A DNA stretch of 64,000 nt from assembly GCF_016741785.1 (NCBI RefSeq), contig NZ_JAERRL010000001.1, forward strand, positions 248,001-312,000, written 5' to 3'. A program made the position numbers and the translations under genes. The stretch's first letter is position 1, and every line of letters begins with the position of its first letter. Of the stretch, positions 32,533 through 44,837 are shown one piece after another. A model generated the notes under the pieces. That model saw nothing but the letters and a program-made list of their open reading frames with translations. It was not told where the DNA came from and did not search any database. The DNA is from Streptomyces sp. 7-21 (GTDB taxonomy: Bacteria; Actinomycetota; Actinomycetes; Streptomycetales; Streptomycetaceae).

Positions 32533-32751
32533 GAAAGGCGCCGCGGCAGCCTCCTCTACCAGGCAAAGCGCTGTTCGTCAGCACGCAACGCCGAAAGATC
32601 ACCCACTCGTGTGAGTTCCTCCACACGGTCGAGGTAAAGACCTCATCAAATAGTTTGTGATAGCGTTCACGAGTCGGCGCCCACGCTCGGGGCGCCAGCG
32701 ATTTCGCTCGTCAACGACGACAGTCCCCAAAGCCGCCGGAGAGCACATCAC

Positions 32752-33177
32752 ATGCAGTCCAACGACGCCCGGATCATCCGCGGCGCCGCGATTCCCACTG
32801 CCGTGGCCGGTGCGCTCGCCGTCGTCGCCGGCGCGGTGACGGCGGGGGCGGACGGCGCGGTCGGAGCGGGGCTTGGCGTGCTGGTCGCCGCCGCCTTCTT
32901 CGGTTTCGGCCTGCTCACCCTCAGCTACGTGGGCAAGCGCTGGCCCGACCTGTTCTTCGGCGCGGCTTTCGTCATCTACACGACGCAGATGGGCCTGTTG
33001 CTGCTCCTGCTTCTGATGCTGCGGGACGCCTCGTTCCTGCACGGGCGAGCCTTCGCCGTGGGCGTGGTCGTGGGCACGGCAGCCTGGCTGGGCGGCCAGG
33101 CCCGCATGCACATGACGCTGAAGACCCCGTACGTCGAGCCGCGCTCCTCGGCCGCCGCCCGGGGCGGCTCGTCATGA
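32752..33177 (+). CDS. atpI: ATP synthase accessory protein AtpI-like
   Basis: A 141-residue protein with four membrane segments (about 10-32, 38-58, 68-95, 100-122) and no enzymatic motif. It occupies the place of atpI directly before the Fo genes; AtpI proteins help assemble the c-ring. The sequence is poorly conserved in this family, so the call leans on position and topology. It begins 219 bases after the WecA-type gene. That gap is comparatively AT-rich near 32640-32670 and may hold the operon promoter. Confidence 0.75.
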   Translation: MQSNDARIIRGAAIPTAVAGALAVVAGAVTAGADGAVGAGLGVLVAAAFFGFGLLTLSYVGKRWPDLFFGAAFVIYTTQMGLLLLLLLMLRDASFLHGRAFAVGVVVGTAAWLGGQARMHMTLKTPYVEPRSSAAARGGSS

Positions 33178-33405
33178 ACCGGTCCCGCCTGGCTGCTCAT
33201 GGCCCGGGGGCCGGTATACGGAACGTCGCGGCGGGCTGCTATCGTCCGTCGCCGGGAGCCGCTGACCTCGGTCCCGCGCGCCTAGCGCGCCGCTTGCGAC
33301 GACCGGTTCTTCTCCCGCCCACCCAGTCCAGTGCCGTTCCGTGGCGGCCCGCCACGCCGACACACGAGGTTGCCGTATCCATGCGTCACGCCGAGGGAGC
33401 ACACG

Positions 33406-34215
33406 GTGAATAGCGACCAGACGCTCGCCTTCGAGACCGACTGCCATCTGTTCCAGGACTGCGGCTTCCCCGCCCCGTCTGAGTGGTCGTTCATCTTCGA
33501 GCCGCTCTTCACCATCGGCTCCTTCGAGTTCAACAAGCCGATGGCACTGGTGCTCCTCAGCACGCTGGTGGTCATCGGTTTCTTCTGGAAGGCGTTCGCC
33601 AACCCCAAGGTGGTGCCGGGCAAGTTCCAGCTCCTCGCCGAGGTGCTGTACGACTTCGTGCGCCGGGGCATCGCCCGGGAGACGATCGGCAAGAAGGCCG
33701 AGCCTTATGTGCCGCTGCTCGTCTCACTGTTCTTCTTTGTCTGGATTATGAATCTCTGGGCGGTCATTCCGTTCGCCCAGTTCCCCGCGACCTCGGTCAT
33801 CGCCTACCCCGCCGCGCTGGTGCTGATCGTGTGGGTCACCTACATGACCCTCACGTTCAAGAACAACGGTTTCGTCGGCGGCCTGCGGAACCTGTGCGTC
33901 CCCAGCGGACTGCCCAAGGGCATCTACGTCATCCTGACGCCCATCGAGTTCGTCTCGAACGTCTTCCTGCGGCCGCTGACCCTGACCGTCCGGCTCTTCG
34001 CCAACATGTTCGCCGGGCACCTGCTGCTGCTGGTCTTCATCATCGGCACCTGGTACATGCTGGGGTCGGTCGTCGGCACGTTCTACTCGGCGACGTCCCT
34101 GATCATGACCCTGCTGCTGACCGTCTTCGAGATGTTCATCCAGGCGCTGCAGGCGTACGTCTTCACCGTGCTGACCGCGACCTACATCTCCCAGGCGCTC
34201 GAAGAGGCGCACTGA
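33406..34215 (+). CDS. atpB: ATP synthase Fo subunit a
   Basis: A 269-residue membrane subunit that forms the proton half-channels. The essential Arg is in LRPLTLTVRLFANMFAGH; the last helices end TVLTATYISQALEEAH. GTG 33406 is chosen because GAGGGAG precedes it and it gives the usual short N-terminus with FEPLFTIGSFEFNKPM; the open frame further upstream has no good start. Next is atpE after 62 bases. Confidence 0.96.
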   Translation: MNSDQTLAFETDCHLFQDCGFPAPSEWSFIFEPLFTIGSFEFNKPMALVLLSTLVVIGFFWKAFANPKVVPGKFQLLAEVLYDFVRRGIARETIGKKAEPYVPLLVSLFFFVWIMNLWAVIPFAQFPATSVIAYPAALVLIVWVTYMTLTFKNNGFVGGLRNLCVPSGLPKGIYVILTPIEFVSNVFLRPLTLTVRLFANMFAGHLLLLVFIIGTWYMLGSVVGTFYSATSLIMTLLLTVFEMFIQALQAYVFTVLTATYISQALEEAH

Positions 34216-34259
34216 CCGACAAGACTTCCGGTGGCCAACCCCCACCGGGCCCACCATAG

Positions 34260-34511
<252 letters not shown>

Positions 34512-34557
34512 CGCCCGCAGCGACGGCAGCGACGCCACTACGGACGGGAGTCCCACC

Positions 34558-35127
34558 ATGCTGAATCACCTGGCGGCGGAAGAGCCCCAGAACCCCGTGC
34601 TGCCGGTGGTGCCGGAAATCGTCATCGGCCTGATCTGCTTCGGCGTCATCTTCTTCGTCTTCTACAAGAAGCTCGTCCCGTCTATTAACAAGGCGCTGGA
34701 GGAGCGGCGGCAGGCCATCGAAGGCGGCATGGAGAAGGCCGAGGCGGCGCAGGCCGAGGCGCGGCAGACCCTGGAGAGCTACAAGGAGCAGCTCGCCGAG
34801 GCCCGCCACGAGGCGGCCCGCATGCGCCAGGAGGCGCAGGAGCAGGGCGCCGCCCTCATCGCTGAGATGCGTGAGGAGGGCCAGCGGCAGCGTGAGGAGA
34901 TCATCGCCGCCGGCCACGCGCAGATCGCGGCCGACCGCAAGCAGGCCGCCGAGCTGCTGCGGCAGGACGTCGGCAGGCTGGCCATCGAGCTGGCCGGGCG
35001 GCTGGTCGGGGAGTCCCTGGAGGACCACGCCCGGCAGAGCCGCACCATCGACCGTTTCCTCGACGAGCTGGAGGCAAAGGCCCAGGCCGCTTCCGCCTCG
35101 TCGTCGGAATCCGAGGCCCGGGCATGA
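34558..35127 (+). CDS. atpF: ATP synthase Fo subunit b
   Basis: A 189-residue peripheral-stalk subunit. One N-terminal membrane helix (about 17-37, IVIGLICFGVIFFVFY) is followed by a long charged coiled coil rich in Ala, Glu, Gln and Arg. It works with the delta subunit to hold F1 still. The gene lies between atpE and atpH with short spacers and GACGGGAG before the ATG. Confidence 0.96.
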   Translation: MLNHLAAEEPQNPVLPVVPEIVIGLICFGVIFFVFYKKLVPSINKALEERRQAIEGGMEKAEAAQAEARQTLESYKEQLAEARHEAARMRQEAQEQGAALIAEMREEGQRQREEIIAAGHAQIAADRKQAAELLRQDVGRLAIELAGRLVGESLEDHARQSRTIDRFLDELEAKAQAASASSSESEARA

Positions 35128-35171
35128 CCCGTGACCTGGGCAACGGCGAGCGGAAAGGAGCGTGACCGCAC

Positions 35172-35996
35172 GTGATCGGCGCAAGCCGTGAGGCGCTGGA
35201 CGCGGCGCGCGAGCGCCTGAACGCGCTGACGGACAACACCAGCGTGGACGCGGCCGTCCTGGCCGAGGAGCTGGCGGCCGTCACCGCGCTGCTCGACCGC
35301 GAGGTCGCGCTCCGGCGGGTGCTCACCGACCCGGCGCAGCCGGGCGAGGCCAAGGCCGAGCTGGTCGGCCGGCTGCTGGGCGGCAGGGTCGGCGGCGAGA
35401 CCACCGACCTGGTCTCCGGCATGGTCCGTTCCCGGTGGTCCGCCGCCCGGGACCTGGTCGACGCGATCGAGGAGCTGGCGGACACCGCCGACCTCATCGC
35501 CGCGGACCGGGACGGCACGCTGGAGGCGGTGGAGGACGAGCTGTTCCGCTTCGGGCGGACCGTCGCCACGTCGGCCGAGCTGCGCGGGGCGCTGACCCTC
35601 CGGGACGACAGCGACCAGGCCAGGGCCGCCAAGACCGCCCTGGTGCGGGAGCTGCTCGAGGGCAAGGCGCACGCCACCACGGTGCGGCTTGTGACCCGCC
35701 TCGTGGAACAGCCGCGAGGCCGTAGCCTTGAGGGTGGCATCGACGCACTGTGCACGCTGGCCGCGGCCCGGCGGGACCGGTCCGTCGCCGTCGTCACCAC
35801 CGCGGTGCCGCTCAGCGACACCCAGCGGGAGCGGCTCGGCGCGGCGCTGGCACGGCTCTACGGCCGCGAGATCCAGCTGAACTGCGACGTGGACCCGGCG
35901 GTGCTCGGCGGGGTCTCGGTGCGGATCGGCGACGAGGTCATCCACGGCACCATCGCCGACCGCCTCGACGAGGTGAACCGGCGGATGGCCGGCTGA
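35172..35996 (+). CDS. atpH: ATP synthase F1 subunit delta
   Basis: A 274-residue subunit linking F1 to the stalk. It is about 100 residues longer than in E. coli: the N-terminal part (about 1-95) is an additional helical domain as in other actinobacteria, and the C-terminal half has the standard OSCP fold with VTTAVPLSDTQRERLGAALARLYGREIQLNCDVDPAVLGGVSVRIGDEVIHGTI split over the usual strands. GTG 35172 follows GGAAAGGAG. Confidence 0.95.
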   Translation: MIGASREALDAARERLNALTDNTSVDAAVLAEELAAVTALLDREVALRRVLTDPAQPGEAKAELVGRLLGGRVGGETTDLVSGMVRSRWSAARDLVDAIEELADTADLIAADRDGTLEAVEDELFRFGRTVATSAELRGALTLRDDSDQARAAKTALVRELLEGKAHATTVRLVTRLVEQPRGRSLEGGIDALCTLAAARRDRSVAVVTTAVPLSDTQRERLGAALARLYGREIQLNCDVDPAVLGGVSVRIGDEVIHGTIADRLDEVNRRMAG

Positions 35997-36011
35997 CGGT
36001 CCGGCGCGGCC

Positions 36012-36031
36012 GCGCCCTGTAACCAGGGCGC
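36012..36031 (+). other. Hairpin between atpH and atpA
   Basis: GCGCCCTG and CAGGGCGC form an 8-bp stem around TAAC in the 120-base gap between delta and alpha genes. With no T run after it, it may set mRNA stability or translation balance in the operon and is unlikely to be a full terminator. Confidence 0.5.
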
Positions 36032-36116
36032 TTACCAACTCAACATGCACGAAGCGGCCCGAGTTGGGCCGTAGTGGACGAACTTACGGGCCCAACAAGG
36101 AGAGCAGGGAACCCAG

Positions 36117-37688
36117 ATGGCGGAGCTCACGATCCGGCCGGATGAGATCCGGGACGCACTGGAGAACTTCGTCCAGTCGTACACGCCGGACGCGGCCTCG
36201 CGGGAAGAGGTCGGGACGGTCAGCGTTGCCGGTGACGGCATCGCGAAGGTCGAGGGGCTGCCCTCGGCGATGGCGAACGAACTGCTGGAGTTCGAGGACG
36301 GCACCCTCGGCCTCGCCCTCAACCTCGAGGAGCGGGAGATCGGCGTCGTCATCCTCGGCGAGTTCAGCGGCATCGAGGAGGGCCAGTCGGTCCGCCGCAC
36401 CGGCGAGGTGCTGTCCGTCGGCGTCGGCGACGGCTACCTGGGCCGCGTCGTCGACCCGCTGGGCAACCCGGTCGACGGCCTCGGCGAGATCAAGACCGAG
36501 GGCCGCCGCGCCCTGGAGCTCCAGGCTCCCACCGTCATGCAGCGCAAGTCGGTGCATGAGCCGATGGAGACCGGCTACAAGGCCGTGGACACGATGACCC
36601 CCATCGGCCGCGGCCAGCGCCAGCTGATCATCGGTGACCGGCAGACGGGCAAGACGGCCCTCGCGGTCGACACGATCATCAACCAGCGTGACAACTGGCG
36701 CTCCGGCGACCCGGCCCGCCAGGTCCGCTGCATCTACGTGGCGATCGGCCAGAAGGGCTCCACGATCGCCAGCGTCCGCAGCGCGCTGGAGGAGTCCGGC
36801 GCCCTGGAGTACACGACGATCGTCGCCGCCCCGGCGTCCGACCCGGCCGGCTTCAAGTACATCGCGCCCTACGCCGGCTCGGCCATCGGCCAGCACTGGA
36901 TGTACGGCGGCAAGCACGTGCTGATCGTCTTCGACGACCTGTCGAAGCAGGCCGACGCCTACCGCGCTGTCTCGCTGCTGCTGCGCCGCCCGCCGGGCCG
37001 TGAGGCCTACCCGGGTGACGTCTTCTACCTGCACTCCCGCCTGCTGGAGCGCTGCGCGAAGCTGTCGGACGACATGGGCGGCGGCTCGATGACCGGTCTG
37101 CCGATCGTCGAGACGAAGGCCAACGACGTCTCGGCGTTCATCCCGACCAACGTCATCTCCATCACCGACGGCCAGTGCTTCCTGGAGTCCGACCTGTTCA
37201 ACGCCGGGCAGCGGCCGGCGCTGAACGTCGGTATCTCCGTCTCCCGCGTCGGTGGCTCCGCCCAGCACAAGGCGATCCGGCAGATCACCGGTTCGCTGCG
37301 CGTGGACCTCGCCCAGTTCCGTGAGCTGGAGGCGTTCGCCGCCTTCGGTTCCGACCTGGACGCGGCCTCCAAGGCGGCCCTGGAGCGCGGTCGCCGCGTG
37401 ACCGAGCTGATCAAGCAGGACCAGTACAACCCGTACCCCACCGAGCACCAGGTGGTCTCGATCTGGGCGGGCACCAACGGCCTGATGGACGACGTTCCGG
37501 TCGAGGACATCCGCCGCTTCGAGCGGGAGATGCTCGACTACCTCGGCCGGGAGCACAAGGACCTGCTGACCTCGATCCGCGAGGGCGGCAAGATGTCCGA
37601 CGAGACCATCGAGGCCATCCGCAGCGCGGTGACCGAGTTCAAGAAGCAGTTCGAGACCTCGGACGGCAAGCTGCTGGGCGAGGGCTGA
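36117..37688 (+). CDS. atpA: ATP synthase F1 subunit alpha
   Basis: A 523-residue non-catalytic nucleotide-binding subunit. Walker A is GDRQTGKT (173-180), and [11 protein letters not shown] is the alpha-subunit signature with the Arg finger ([11 protein letters not shown]). Length is normal. GGAGAGCAGG lies upstream. It is followed by atpG after three bases. Confidence 0.98.
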   Translation: MAELTIRPDEIRDALENFVQSYTPDAASREEVGTVSVAGDGIAKVEGLPSAMANELLEFEDGTLGLALNLEEREIGVVILGEFSGIEEGQSVRRTGEVLSVGVGDGYLGRVVDPLGNPVDGLGEIKTEGRRALELQAPTVMQRKSVHEPMETGYKAVDTMTPIGRGQRQLIIGDRQTGKTALAVDTIINQRDNWRSGDPARQVRCIYVAIGQKGSTIASVRSALEESGALEYTTIVAAPASDPAGFKYIAPYAGSAIGQHWMYGGKHVLIVFDDLSKQADAYRAVSLLLRRPPGREAYPGDVFYLHSRLLERCAKLSDDMGGGSMTGLPIVETKANDVSAFIPTNVISITDGQCFLESDLFNAGQRPALNVGISVSRVGGSAQHKAIRQITGSLRVDLAQFRELEAFAAFGSDLDAASKAALERGRRVTELIKQDQYNPYPTEHQVVSIWAGTNGLMDDVPVEDIRRFEREMLDYLGREHKDLLTSIREGGKMSDETIEAIRSAVTEFKKQFETSDGKLLGEG

Positions 37689-37691
37689 TCC

Positions 37692-40078
<2,387 letters not shown>

Positions 40079-40198
40079 CGCGCACCGGGGGCCGGGGCGC
40101 GGCTGCCCGCGTCCCGGCCCCCGCCCGCGAGTACCGCGCCGGTACCCACTATCCTTCGACCGAGAATCCAGGGGTTACCCAGGGGATGAGGAGCCATC

Positions 40199-40582
40199 GT
40201 GGCTGAGCTGCACGTCGAGTTGGTCGCCGCCGACCGGCAGGTCTGGTCCGGTAAGGCCAGCCTGGTCGTGGCGCGTATCACCACGGGCGACATCGGCATC
40301 ATGCCCGGCCACCAGCCGGTGCTCAGCGTGCTGGAGTCGGGGCCTGTGACCATCCGGACCACGGGCGAGAGCGGGGAAGGCACGGTCATCGCGGCTGTGC
40401 ACGGCGGCTTCCTGTCCTACACGGACGGTAAGCTGACGCTGCTCGCCGAGGTCGCCGAGCTGGCCGAGGAGATCGACGTGGAGCGTGCCCAGCGCGCCCT
40501 GGAACAGGCGAAAGCCGCCTCAGACACGGCCGCCGAACGGCGTGCCGAGGTGCGCCTCGGCGCCGTCACGGCGGGCAGCTGA
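40199..40582 (+). CDS. atpC: ATP synthase F1 subunit epsilon
   Basis: A 127-residue subunit that closes the operon and can inhibit ATP hydrolysis. The N-terminal beta barrel has LHVELVAADRQVWSG and GDIGIMPGHQPVLSVL; the C-terminal helical hairpin is IDVERAQRALEQAKAA. GTG 40199 has GAGGAG just upstream. The 120-base gap after atpD has no clear terminator. Confidence 0.96.
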   Translation: MAELHVELVAADRQVWSGKASLVVARITTGDIGIMPGHQPVLSVLESGPVTIRTTGESGEGTVIAAVHGGFLSYTDGKLTLLAEVAELAEEIDVERAQRALEQAKAASDTAAERRAEVRLGAVTAGS

Positions 40583-40587
40583 CACCG

Positions 40588-40620
40588 CGCCCCCGGGCCT
40601 GCAAGGCCCGGGGGCGTTTT
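40588..40620 (+). terminator. Terminator of the atp operon
   Basis: A perfect 12-bp stem CGCCCCCGGGCC/GGCCCGGGGGCG around TGCAA, followed by TTTT. It starts six bases after the atpC stop. Confidence 0.92.
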
Positions 40621-40675
40621 CTGCACTATCGCAGGGGACATACCGGAGCAGGACGAGGCGAGGAGGTCGAACGGA

Positions 40676-41125
40676 ATGGTCCTCGCCTTTCTTGCCGCGG
40701 CAGGAGCCGTGCTGGGGCTGCTGGTGCTCGGCCTGTTCGGCTTCGGCGTGCGCCGCCGGGTGATCCAGCGCTCGGGCGGCACCTTCGACTGCAGCGCCCG
40801 GTTCCGGCCGCCGCGCGCGGGCCAGTCGCCCGGCAAGAACTGGCTGTACGGGGTGGCCCGGTACAACGGGGACCACGTCGAGTGGTTCCGTGTCTTCTCC
40901 TACTCCCCGCGCCCGCGGCAGACGCTCCAGCGCGACCGCATCCAGGTCCGCGACCGGCGCCGCCCGCACGGCGATGAGGAGCTGGCGCTGCTGCCCGGCG
41001 CGGTGGTCCTCAGCTGCCGCCACGACTCGCACGACATCGAGCTGGCGATGAGCGAGGACGCGCTGACCGGGTTCCTCGCCTGGCTGGAGGCGGCCCCGCC
41101 CGGCCAGCGCGTCAACGTCGCCTAG
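40676..41125 (+). CDS. DUF2550 membrane protein
   Basis: A 149-residue protein with one N-terminal membrane segment (about 2-24) followed by RRRVIQRSGGTFDCSARF and a beta-rich domain (GKNWLYGVARYNGDHVEWFRVFSYS... LSCRHDSHDIELAMSEDALTGFLAWL). This is the DUF2550 pattern, found directly after atpC in many actinobacteria. Function unknown. It ends exactly where the convergent LysR gene ends, with no spacer, so the two transcripts must overlap. Confidence 0.88.
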   Translation: MVLAFLAAAGAVLGLLVLGLFGFGVRRRVIQRSGGTFDCSARFRPPRAGQSPGKNWLYGVARYNGDHVEWFRVFSYSPRPRQTLQRDRIQVRDRRRPHGDEELALLPGAVVLSCRHDSHDIELAMSEDALTGFLAWLEAAPPGQRVNVA

Positions 41126-42064
41126 TCACCGCACCACCCAGCCGGGTACCCACACCCCGCCCTCGTCCGCCTCGGGCCGTGGCCGCGCGGCGCGCAGGCA
41201 GGCACGCAGCGCGGCGAGCACCGGGTGCGGGTCCCCGGCCCGGGAGAGCAGGACGTGCGGGTAGACCGGGGCCGGCTCCCGCAGCGGGATGCGCCGCAGG
41301 TCGTGGGAGTGCGGCCACAGGTACCGGTCGCCGCTGCCGACGAGGGTGGCCAGCGCGCCGGAGTCGGCGAGCGCGTCCATCAGGGCCTCGTCGCCGAAGC
41401 TGGGGCCGAGCGCGTCGATGCTCAGGCCGAAGTCGTGCGACAGCGCCTCGTAGAAGGCCGCCCATTCCGTGCCCGGCCTGATGCCGGGGATCCAGATCCG
41501 GTGGCCGGCCAGGTCCGCGGGCCGCACCCAGCTGGCGTCCGCCAGCGGGTGGCGGGGGCCGACGAGCAGCTCCAGGGGCGTGTCCAGGAGCCGTTCGGCG
41601 CGCAGCCCGGCCGGCACCTGCGCGGCCGCCAGGGCCCGGAACGAGGCGTCGAGGGCGCCTTCCCGCACGGCGCGCGCCGCCTGTGCGGCGTTCTCGCCGT
41701 CCAGGGTGACCGCGTCCAGGGCGGTGCCGGGATGGTCGCGGTAGAACCGGTAGACCGCCTGGGCGGGGGCGATGCGGGGGTTGAGGACGTCCACGCGCAG
41801 CGGGCGCTGGCCGGGGCGCACGGCCCGCTCGGCCCGCTCGACGGCGGCCAGGACCTGCCGGGCGTGCGGCAGGAAGACCTGCCCGTCCAGCCGCAGCCGG
41901 GAGCCGCGGGGGGTGCGTGCCAGCAGGGTGACCCCCAGGTGCCGCTCCAGGCGTGCGAGGCGCTTGGAGACCGCCTGCTGGCTGATGCCGAGTTCGTCGG
42001 CGGCGGCCTGGAACTGGCCGGTCTCGGCCACGGCCACGAAGGTGCGCAGGGCGTCGACATCCAC
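41126..42064 (-). CDS. LysR-family transcriptional regulator
   Basis: A 312-residue regulator. The winged-helix domain is residues 1-60 (MDVDALRTFVAVAETGQFQAAADELGISQQAVSKRLARLERHLG in the standard arrangement) and the periplasmic-binding-like effector domain follows. It is divergent from the acetyltransferase gene at 42158, with 93 bases between starts. That gap contains CAACCAGCGGTTGTGG (42077-42092), whose AACC/GGTT arms fit a LysR operator. It probably controls the neighbour and itself. The ligand is unknown. Confidence 0.88.
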   Translation of the reverse strand: MDVDALRTFVAVAETGQFQAAADELGISQQAVSKRLARLERHLGVTLLARTPRGSRLRLDGQVFLPHARQVLAAVERAERAVRPGQRPLRVDVLNPRIAPAQAVYRFYRDHPGTALDAVTLDGENAAQAARAVREGALDASFRALAAAQVPAGLRAERLLDTPLELLVGPRHPLADASWVRPADLAGHRIWIPGIRPGTEWAAFYEALSHDFGLSIDALGPSFGDEALMDALADSGALATLVGSGDRYLWPHSHDLRRIPLREPAPVYPHVLLSRAGDPHPVLAALRACLRAARPRPEADEGGVWVPGWVVR

Positions 42065-42157
42065 GGCGGTTCACCCTAGTGCCACAACCAGCGGTTGTGG
42101 CAGGGCGGCAGGGAGCGTTGTTTGCTCGCCCGTCCGGCGGGGTGCTGGGATCGGCGC

Positions 42158-42709
42158 ATGTCTACCCGCACCGACGAGATCATGTATGTGCACAGCACCG
42201 AGTTCACGCGCCACGCGGAACGGATCAGGGAGGTGACCGACGCGACCTCCCGGCTGAACGTGCTGCCGTTCAGCGACAGCGAGGCCCGCGCGGAACTCCT
42301 GTCCGTTGTATTCGGCGGCCCGCTGCCGGACTCGGTGACGATCTATCCGCCGTTCTACACCGAGTACGGGCTCAACACGACGTTCGGAAAGAACGTCTTC
42401 GTCAACCAGGGCTGCACGTTCATGGACCGGGGCGGGATCCGCATCGGCGACGGCGTCATGATCGGGCCCCGGGTCAGTCTCATCACCGGCGGGCACCCGC
42501 TGCCGCTGGCCGAGCGCCGCGAGTACCTCTCCTTCGCGCCGGTCGTCCTTGAGGACGACGTGTGGATCGGAGCGTGCGCCGTGGTCACCCAGGGCGTGAC
42601 CATCGGGGCGGGCTCGGTCGTCGCCGCCGGTGCGGTGGTCACCCATGACGTGCCGCCCGGGACCATGGTCGCGGGGGTGCCCGCCCGGGTGGTCAAGCCC
42701 ACCGGCTGA
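42158..42709 (+). CDS. Sugar O-acetyltransferase (maltose/galactoside acetyltransferase type)
   Basis: A 183-residue left-handed beta-helix acetyltransferase. Hexapeptide repeats run from about residue 75 ([70 protein letters not shown]). The active-site His is in ITGGHPL. It uses acetyl-CoA to acetylate sugars. ATG 42158 lacks a good ribosome-binding site; ATG 42182 is an alternative. It is likely regulated by the divergent LysR protein. Confidence 0.85.
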   Translation: MSTRTDEIMYVHSTEFTRHAERIREVTDATSRLNVLPFSDSEARAELLSVVFGGPLPDSVTIYPPFYTEYGLNTTFGKNVFVNQGCTFMDRGGIRIGDGVMIGPRVSLITGGHPLPLAERREYLSFAPVVLEDDVWIGACAVVTQGVTIGAGSVVAAGAVVTHDVPPGTMVAGVPARVVKPTG

Positions 42710-42742
42710 GCCGCGGCCCCGGCCAGTCCCCGCCGTCCCCGC

Positions 42743-43435
42743 TCAGTCCCCGCCCAGCGACCACTCCTGGGCGAGCACGGCGGCCTGGACCCGGCTGCGC
42801 AGCTCCAGCTTGTGCAGCACCCGGCTGACGTGGGACTTCACGGTGGCCTCCGCCATGTCGAGGCGGGCGGCGATCTCGGCGTTGGACCTGCCCGCGGCCA
42901 GCTCCGCCAGCACCTCCCGCTCGCGCGGCGTCAGCAGCGCCAGCCGCTCCGCTGCCGCGCCGGTCCCGCCCCCCGCCGCTCCCGCCGCCGCGGCGGGGCG
43001 CGGGGCCGGGCCGCCGCTCCGGGCGAACTCCGCGATCAGGCGGCGGGTGACGGCCGGGGCGATGATGCCGTCGCCGCGCGCCACCGTGCGGACGGCCTCG
43101 ATGAGGGTGGCGGCGTCGCTGTCCTTGAGCAGGAAGCCGGCGGCACCGGCGCGCAGCGCGCCGAAGACGTAGGCGTCGAAGTCGAACGTCGTCAGCACCA
43201 GGACGTCCGCCAGGCCCTCGCCGGTGATGGTCCCGGTGGCCGTGATGCCGTCGAGCCGCGGCATCCGCACGTCCATGACCACGACGTCCGGCCGGAGCGC
43301 GCGGGCGCGCGCCACGGCCTCCTCGCCGTCCGCCGCCTCGCCTGCCACCTCGATGCCGGGGGCGCTGCGGAGTATGAGGACGAGCCCCTGGCGGACGGCC
43401 GCCTGGTCCTCGGCCACGAGTACGCGGATGGTCAC
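42743..43435 (-). CDS. NarL/LuxR-type response regulator
   Basis: A 230-residue two-component regulator. The receiver has the acidic pair in VLVAEDQAAVRQGL, the phospho-acceptor in VVVMDVRMP and the Lys in LLKDSDAAT. A Gly/Ala/Pro-rich linker leads to a LuxR helix-turn-helix (LTPREREVLAELAAGRSNAEIAARLDMAEATVKSHVSRVLHKL in family order). The GTG start overlaps the kinase stop by four bases (GTGA), so kinase and regulator are made together. Target genes are unknown. Confidence 0.9.
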   Translation of the reverse strand: MTIRVLVAEDQAAVRQGLVLILRSAPGIEVAGEAADGEEAVARARALRPDVVVMDVRMPRLDGITATGTITGEGLADVLVLTTFDFDAYVFGALRAGAAGFLLKDSDAATLIEAVRTVARGDGIIAPAVTRRLIAEFARSGGPAPRPAAAAGAAGGGTGAAAERLALLTPREREVLAELAAGRSNAEIAARLDMAEATVKSHVSRVLHKLELRSRVQAAVLAQEWSLGGD

Positions 43436-44655
43436 TGCTGTGCTGTTCCTTCCGTGGTGGGGAGTTCGGCCCGCACCCGCCAGCAGCCGTCCGCCGGGCC
43501 GGCCTCGAAGGAGCCGCCGAGGAGGGCGACGCGTTCCCGCATGCCGGTGACGCCCGCGCGGGCGCCGGGGGCGCGCGGGCCCGCCGCGCGCCGCGCGTCG
43601 AGAGGGCTGGTGACGGTGATGGCGAGCGCGGCCTCGTGCTGCCGCAGCTCGACGGTGACCTCGCCGGGGGAGGCGTGCTTGACGGCGTTGGTCAGCGACT
43701 CCTGGACGATGCGGTAGGCGGCGAGCTCGATCGGGGCGGGCGGCTTGGGGGCGTCGCCGCGCTCGTCGCGCAGGGTGAAGGTGAGCTGGCTGGCGGCGCC
43801 GCTCTGTTCCGCGCGCCGCACCAGGGCGTCCACCCCGTCGAGGCTGGGCGCGGACTCGGGGACCTCCTGGTCCTCGCCGCTCTCGCGCAGCAGCCCGATC
43901 AGGCGGCGCATCTCGGCGAGGCCCTGGGTGCTGTTCTCGCGGATGACGGTCAGCGCGGTCCGGGTGGCGTCCTCGTCCCCCGGACCGCCGTCCGTGCCCT
44001 CGCCGGCGGCGGCGCGGTCGTGCAGGGAGAGGGCGGCGGTGGAGTGGATCGCGATGGCGGTCAGGTGCCCGGCGATGACATCGTGGAGCTCGCGGGCCAT
44101 GCGGGAGCGCTCGGCGGTCACGGCCTGGACCCGGTCCATCTCGGCGAGCAGCGCGGTCTGCTCGGCGCGCAGCCGCTCGGCCGCAGCGGCCTCCCGGTGG
44201 TCGCGGACGATGACCGCGGTGCCGGCGGGGACGACGGTGATGCCCGCGCAGAGGGCACCGAGGATCAGCCCTTCCGGCTGCCGGGTCGCCGCGAGGAAAG
44301 CCACGGTCGCGCCGACCGTGGTGACCACGCTGAGCACCAGCACGTTCCGGGAGGCGCGGGCGCCGCCGTAGAGGACGGCGGCGTAGACCACGTCGGTGAA
44401 CATCACGACCACCGCCAGCAGACCGCCGGTGAGCGTGTCCGCGACGAGCGCGGGCACGGCCACGCACAGGGCCAGCACCGGTGCCGACCGCCGCATCAGT
44501 TCGGCCGCGCACATCGCGGCCAGCCCCAGCAGCACCCAGCGCGGATCGCCGTGGGGGCGGAAGGTATACAGGTCCAGCGCCAGGCCGAGCAGTCCGCCCG
44601 CGAGTCCGGCCACGGCGATCCAGACGTCGTGGCGGTGAGGGCGGAGAAGGCGCAT
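43432..44655 (-). CDS. Sensor histidine kinase (HisKA_3 family)
   Basis: A 407-residue kinase with four to five N-terminal membrane segments (about 10-150), a short coiled coil, the phospho-acceptor His in ARELHDVIAGHL and an HATPase region with IVQESLTNAVKHA and GVTGMRERV. The membrane part has no obvious extracellular domain, as in intramembrane-sensing kinases. It pairs with the overlapping response regulator downstream. The divergent membrane gene at 44838 might be a target. Confidence 0.9.
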   Translation of the reverse strand: MRLLRPHRHDVWIAVAGLAGGLLGLALDLYTFRPHGDPRWVLLGLAAMCAAELMRRSAPVLALCVAVPALVADTLTGGLLAVVVMFTDVVYAAVLYGGARASRNVLVLSVVTTVGATVAFLAATRQPEGLILGALCAGITVVPAGTAVIVRDHREAAAAERLRAEQTALLAEMDRVQAVTAERSRMARELHDVIAGHLTAIAIHSTAALSLHDRAAAGEGTDGGPGDEDATRTALTVIRENSTQGLAEMRRLIGLLRESGEDQEVPESAPSLDGVDALVRRAEQSGAASQLTFTLRDERGDAPKPPAPIELAAYRIVQESLTNAVKHASPGEVTVELRQHEAALAITVTSPLDARRAAGPRAPGARAGVTGMRERVALLGGSFEAGPADGCWRVRAELPTTEGTAQQ

Positions 44656-44837
44656 GGTCCCATCTCAGCATGTGCCGGGCGCTGTCCGGTTCCCCCGCGG
44701 GGGCACGGCGGCTCCGCCGAAGGATGCAGGCGGCCGCGGGGCTGAATCGTCCTGGGCGACGACGACCGGGGCGGGCAGGGCAGGCACGCTGAAGGGCGGG
44801 CCGGAGAGCTCGCAGGAGCCTGGAGGAGGAGACCGGG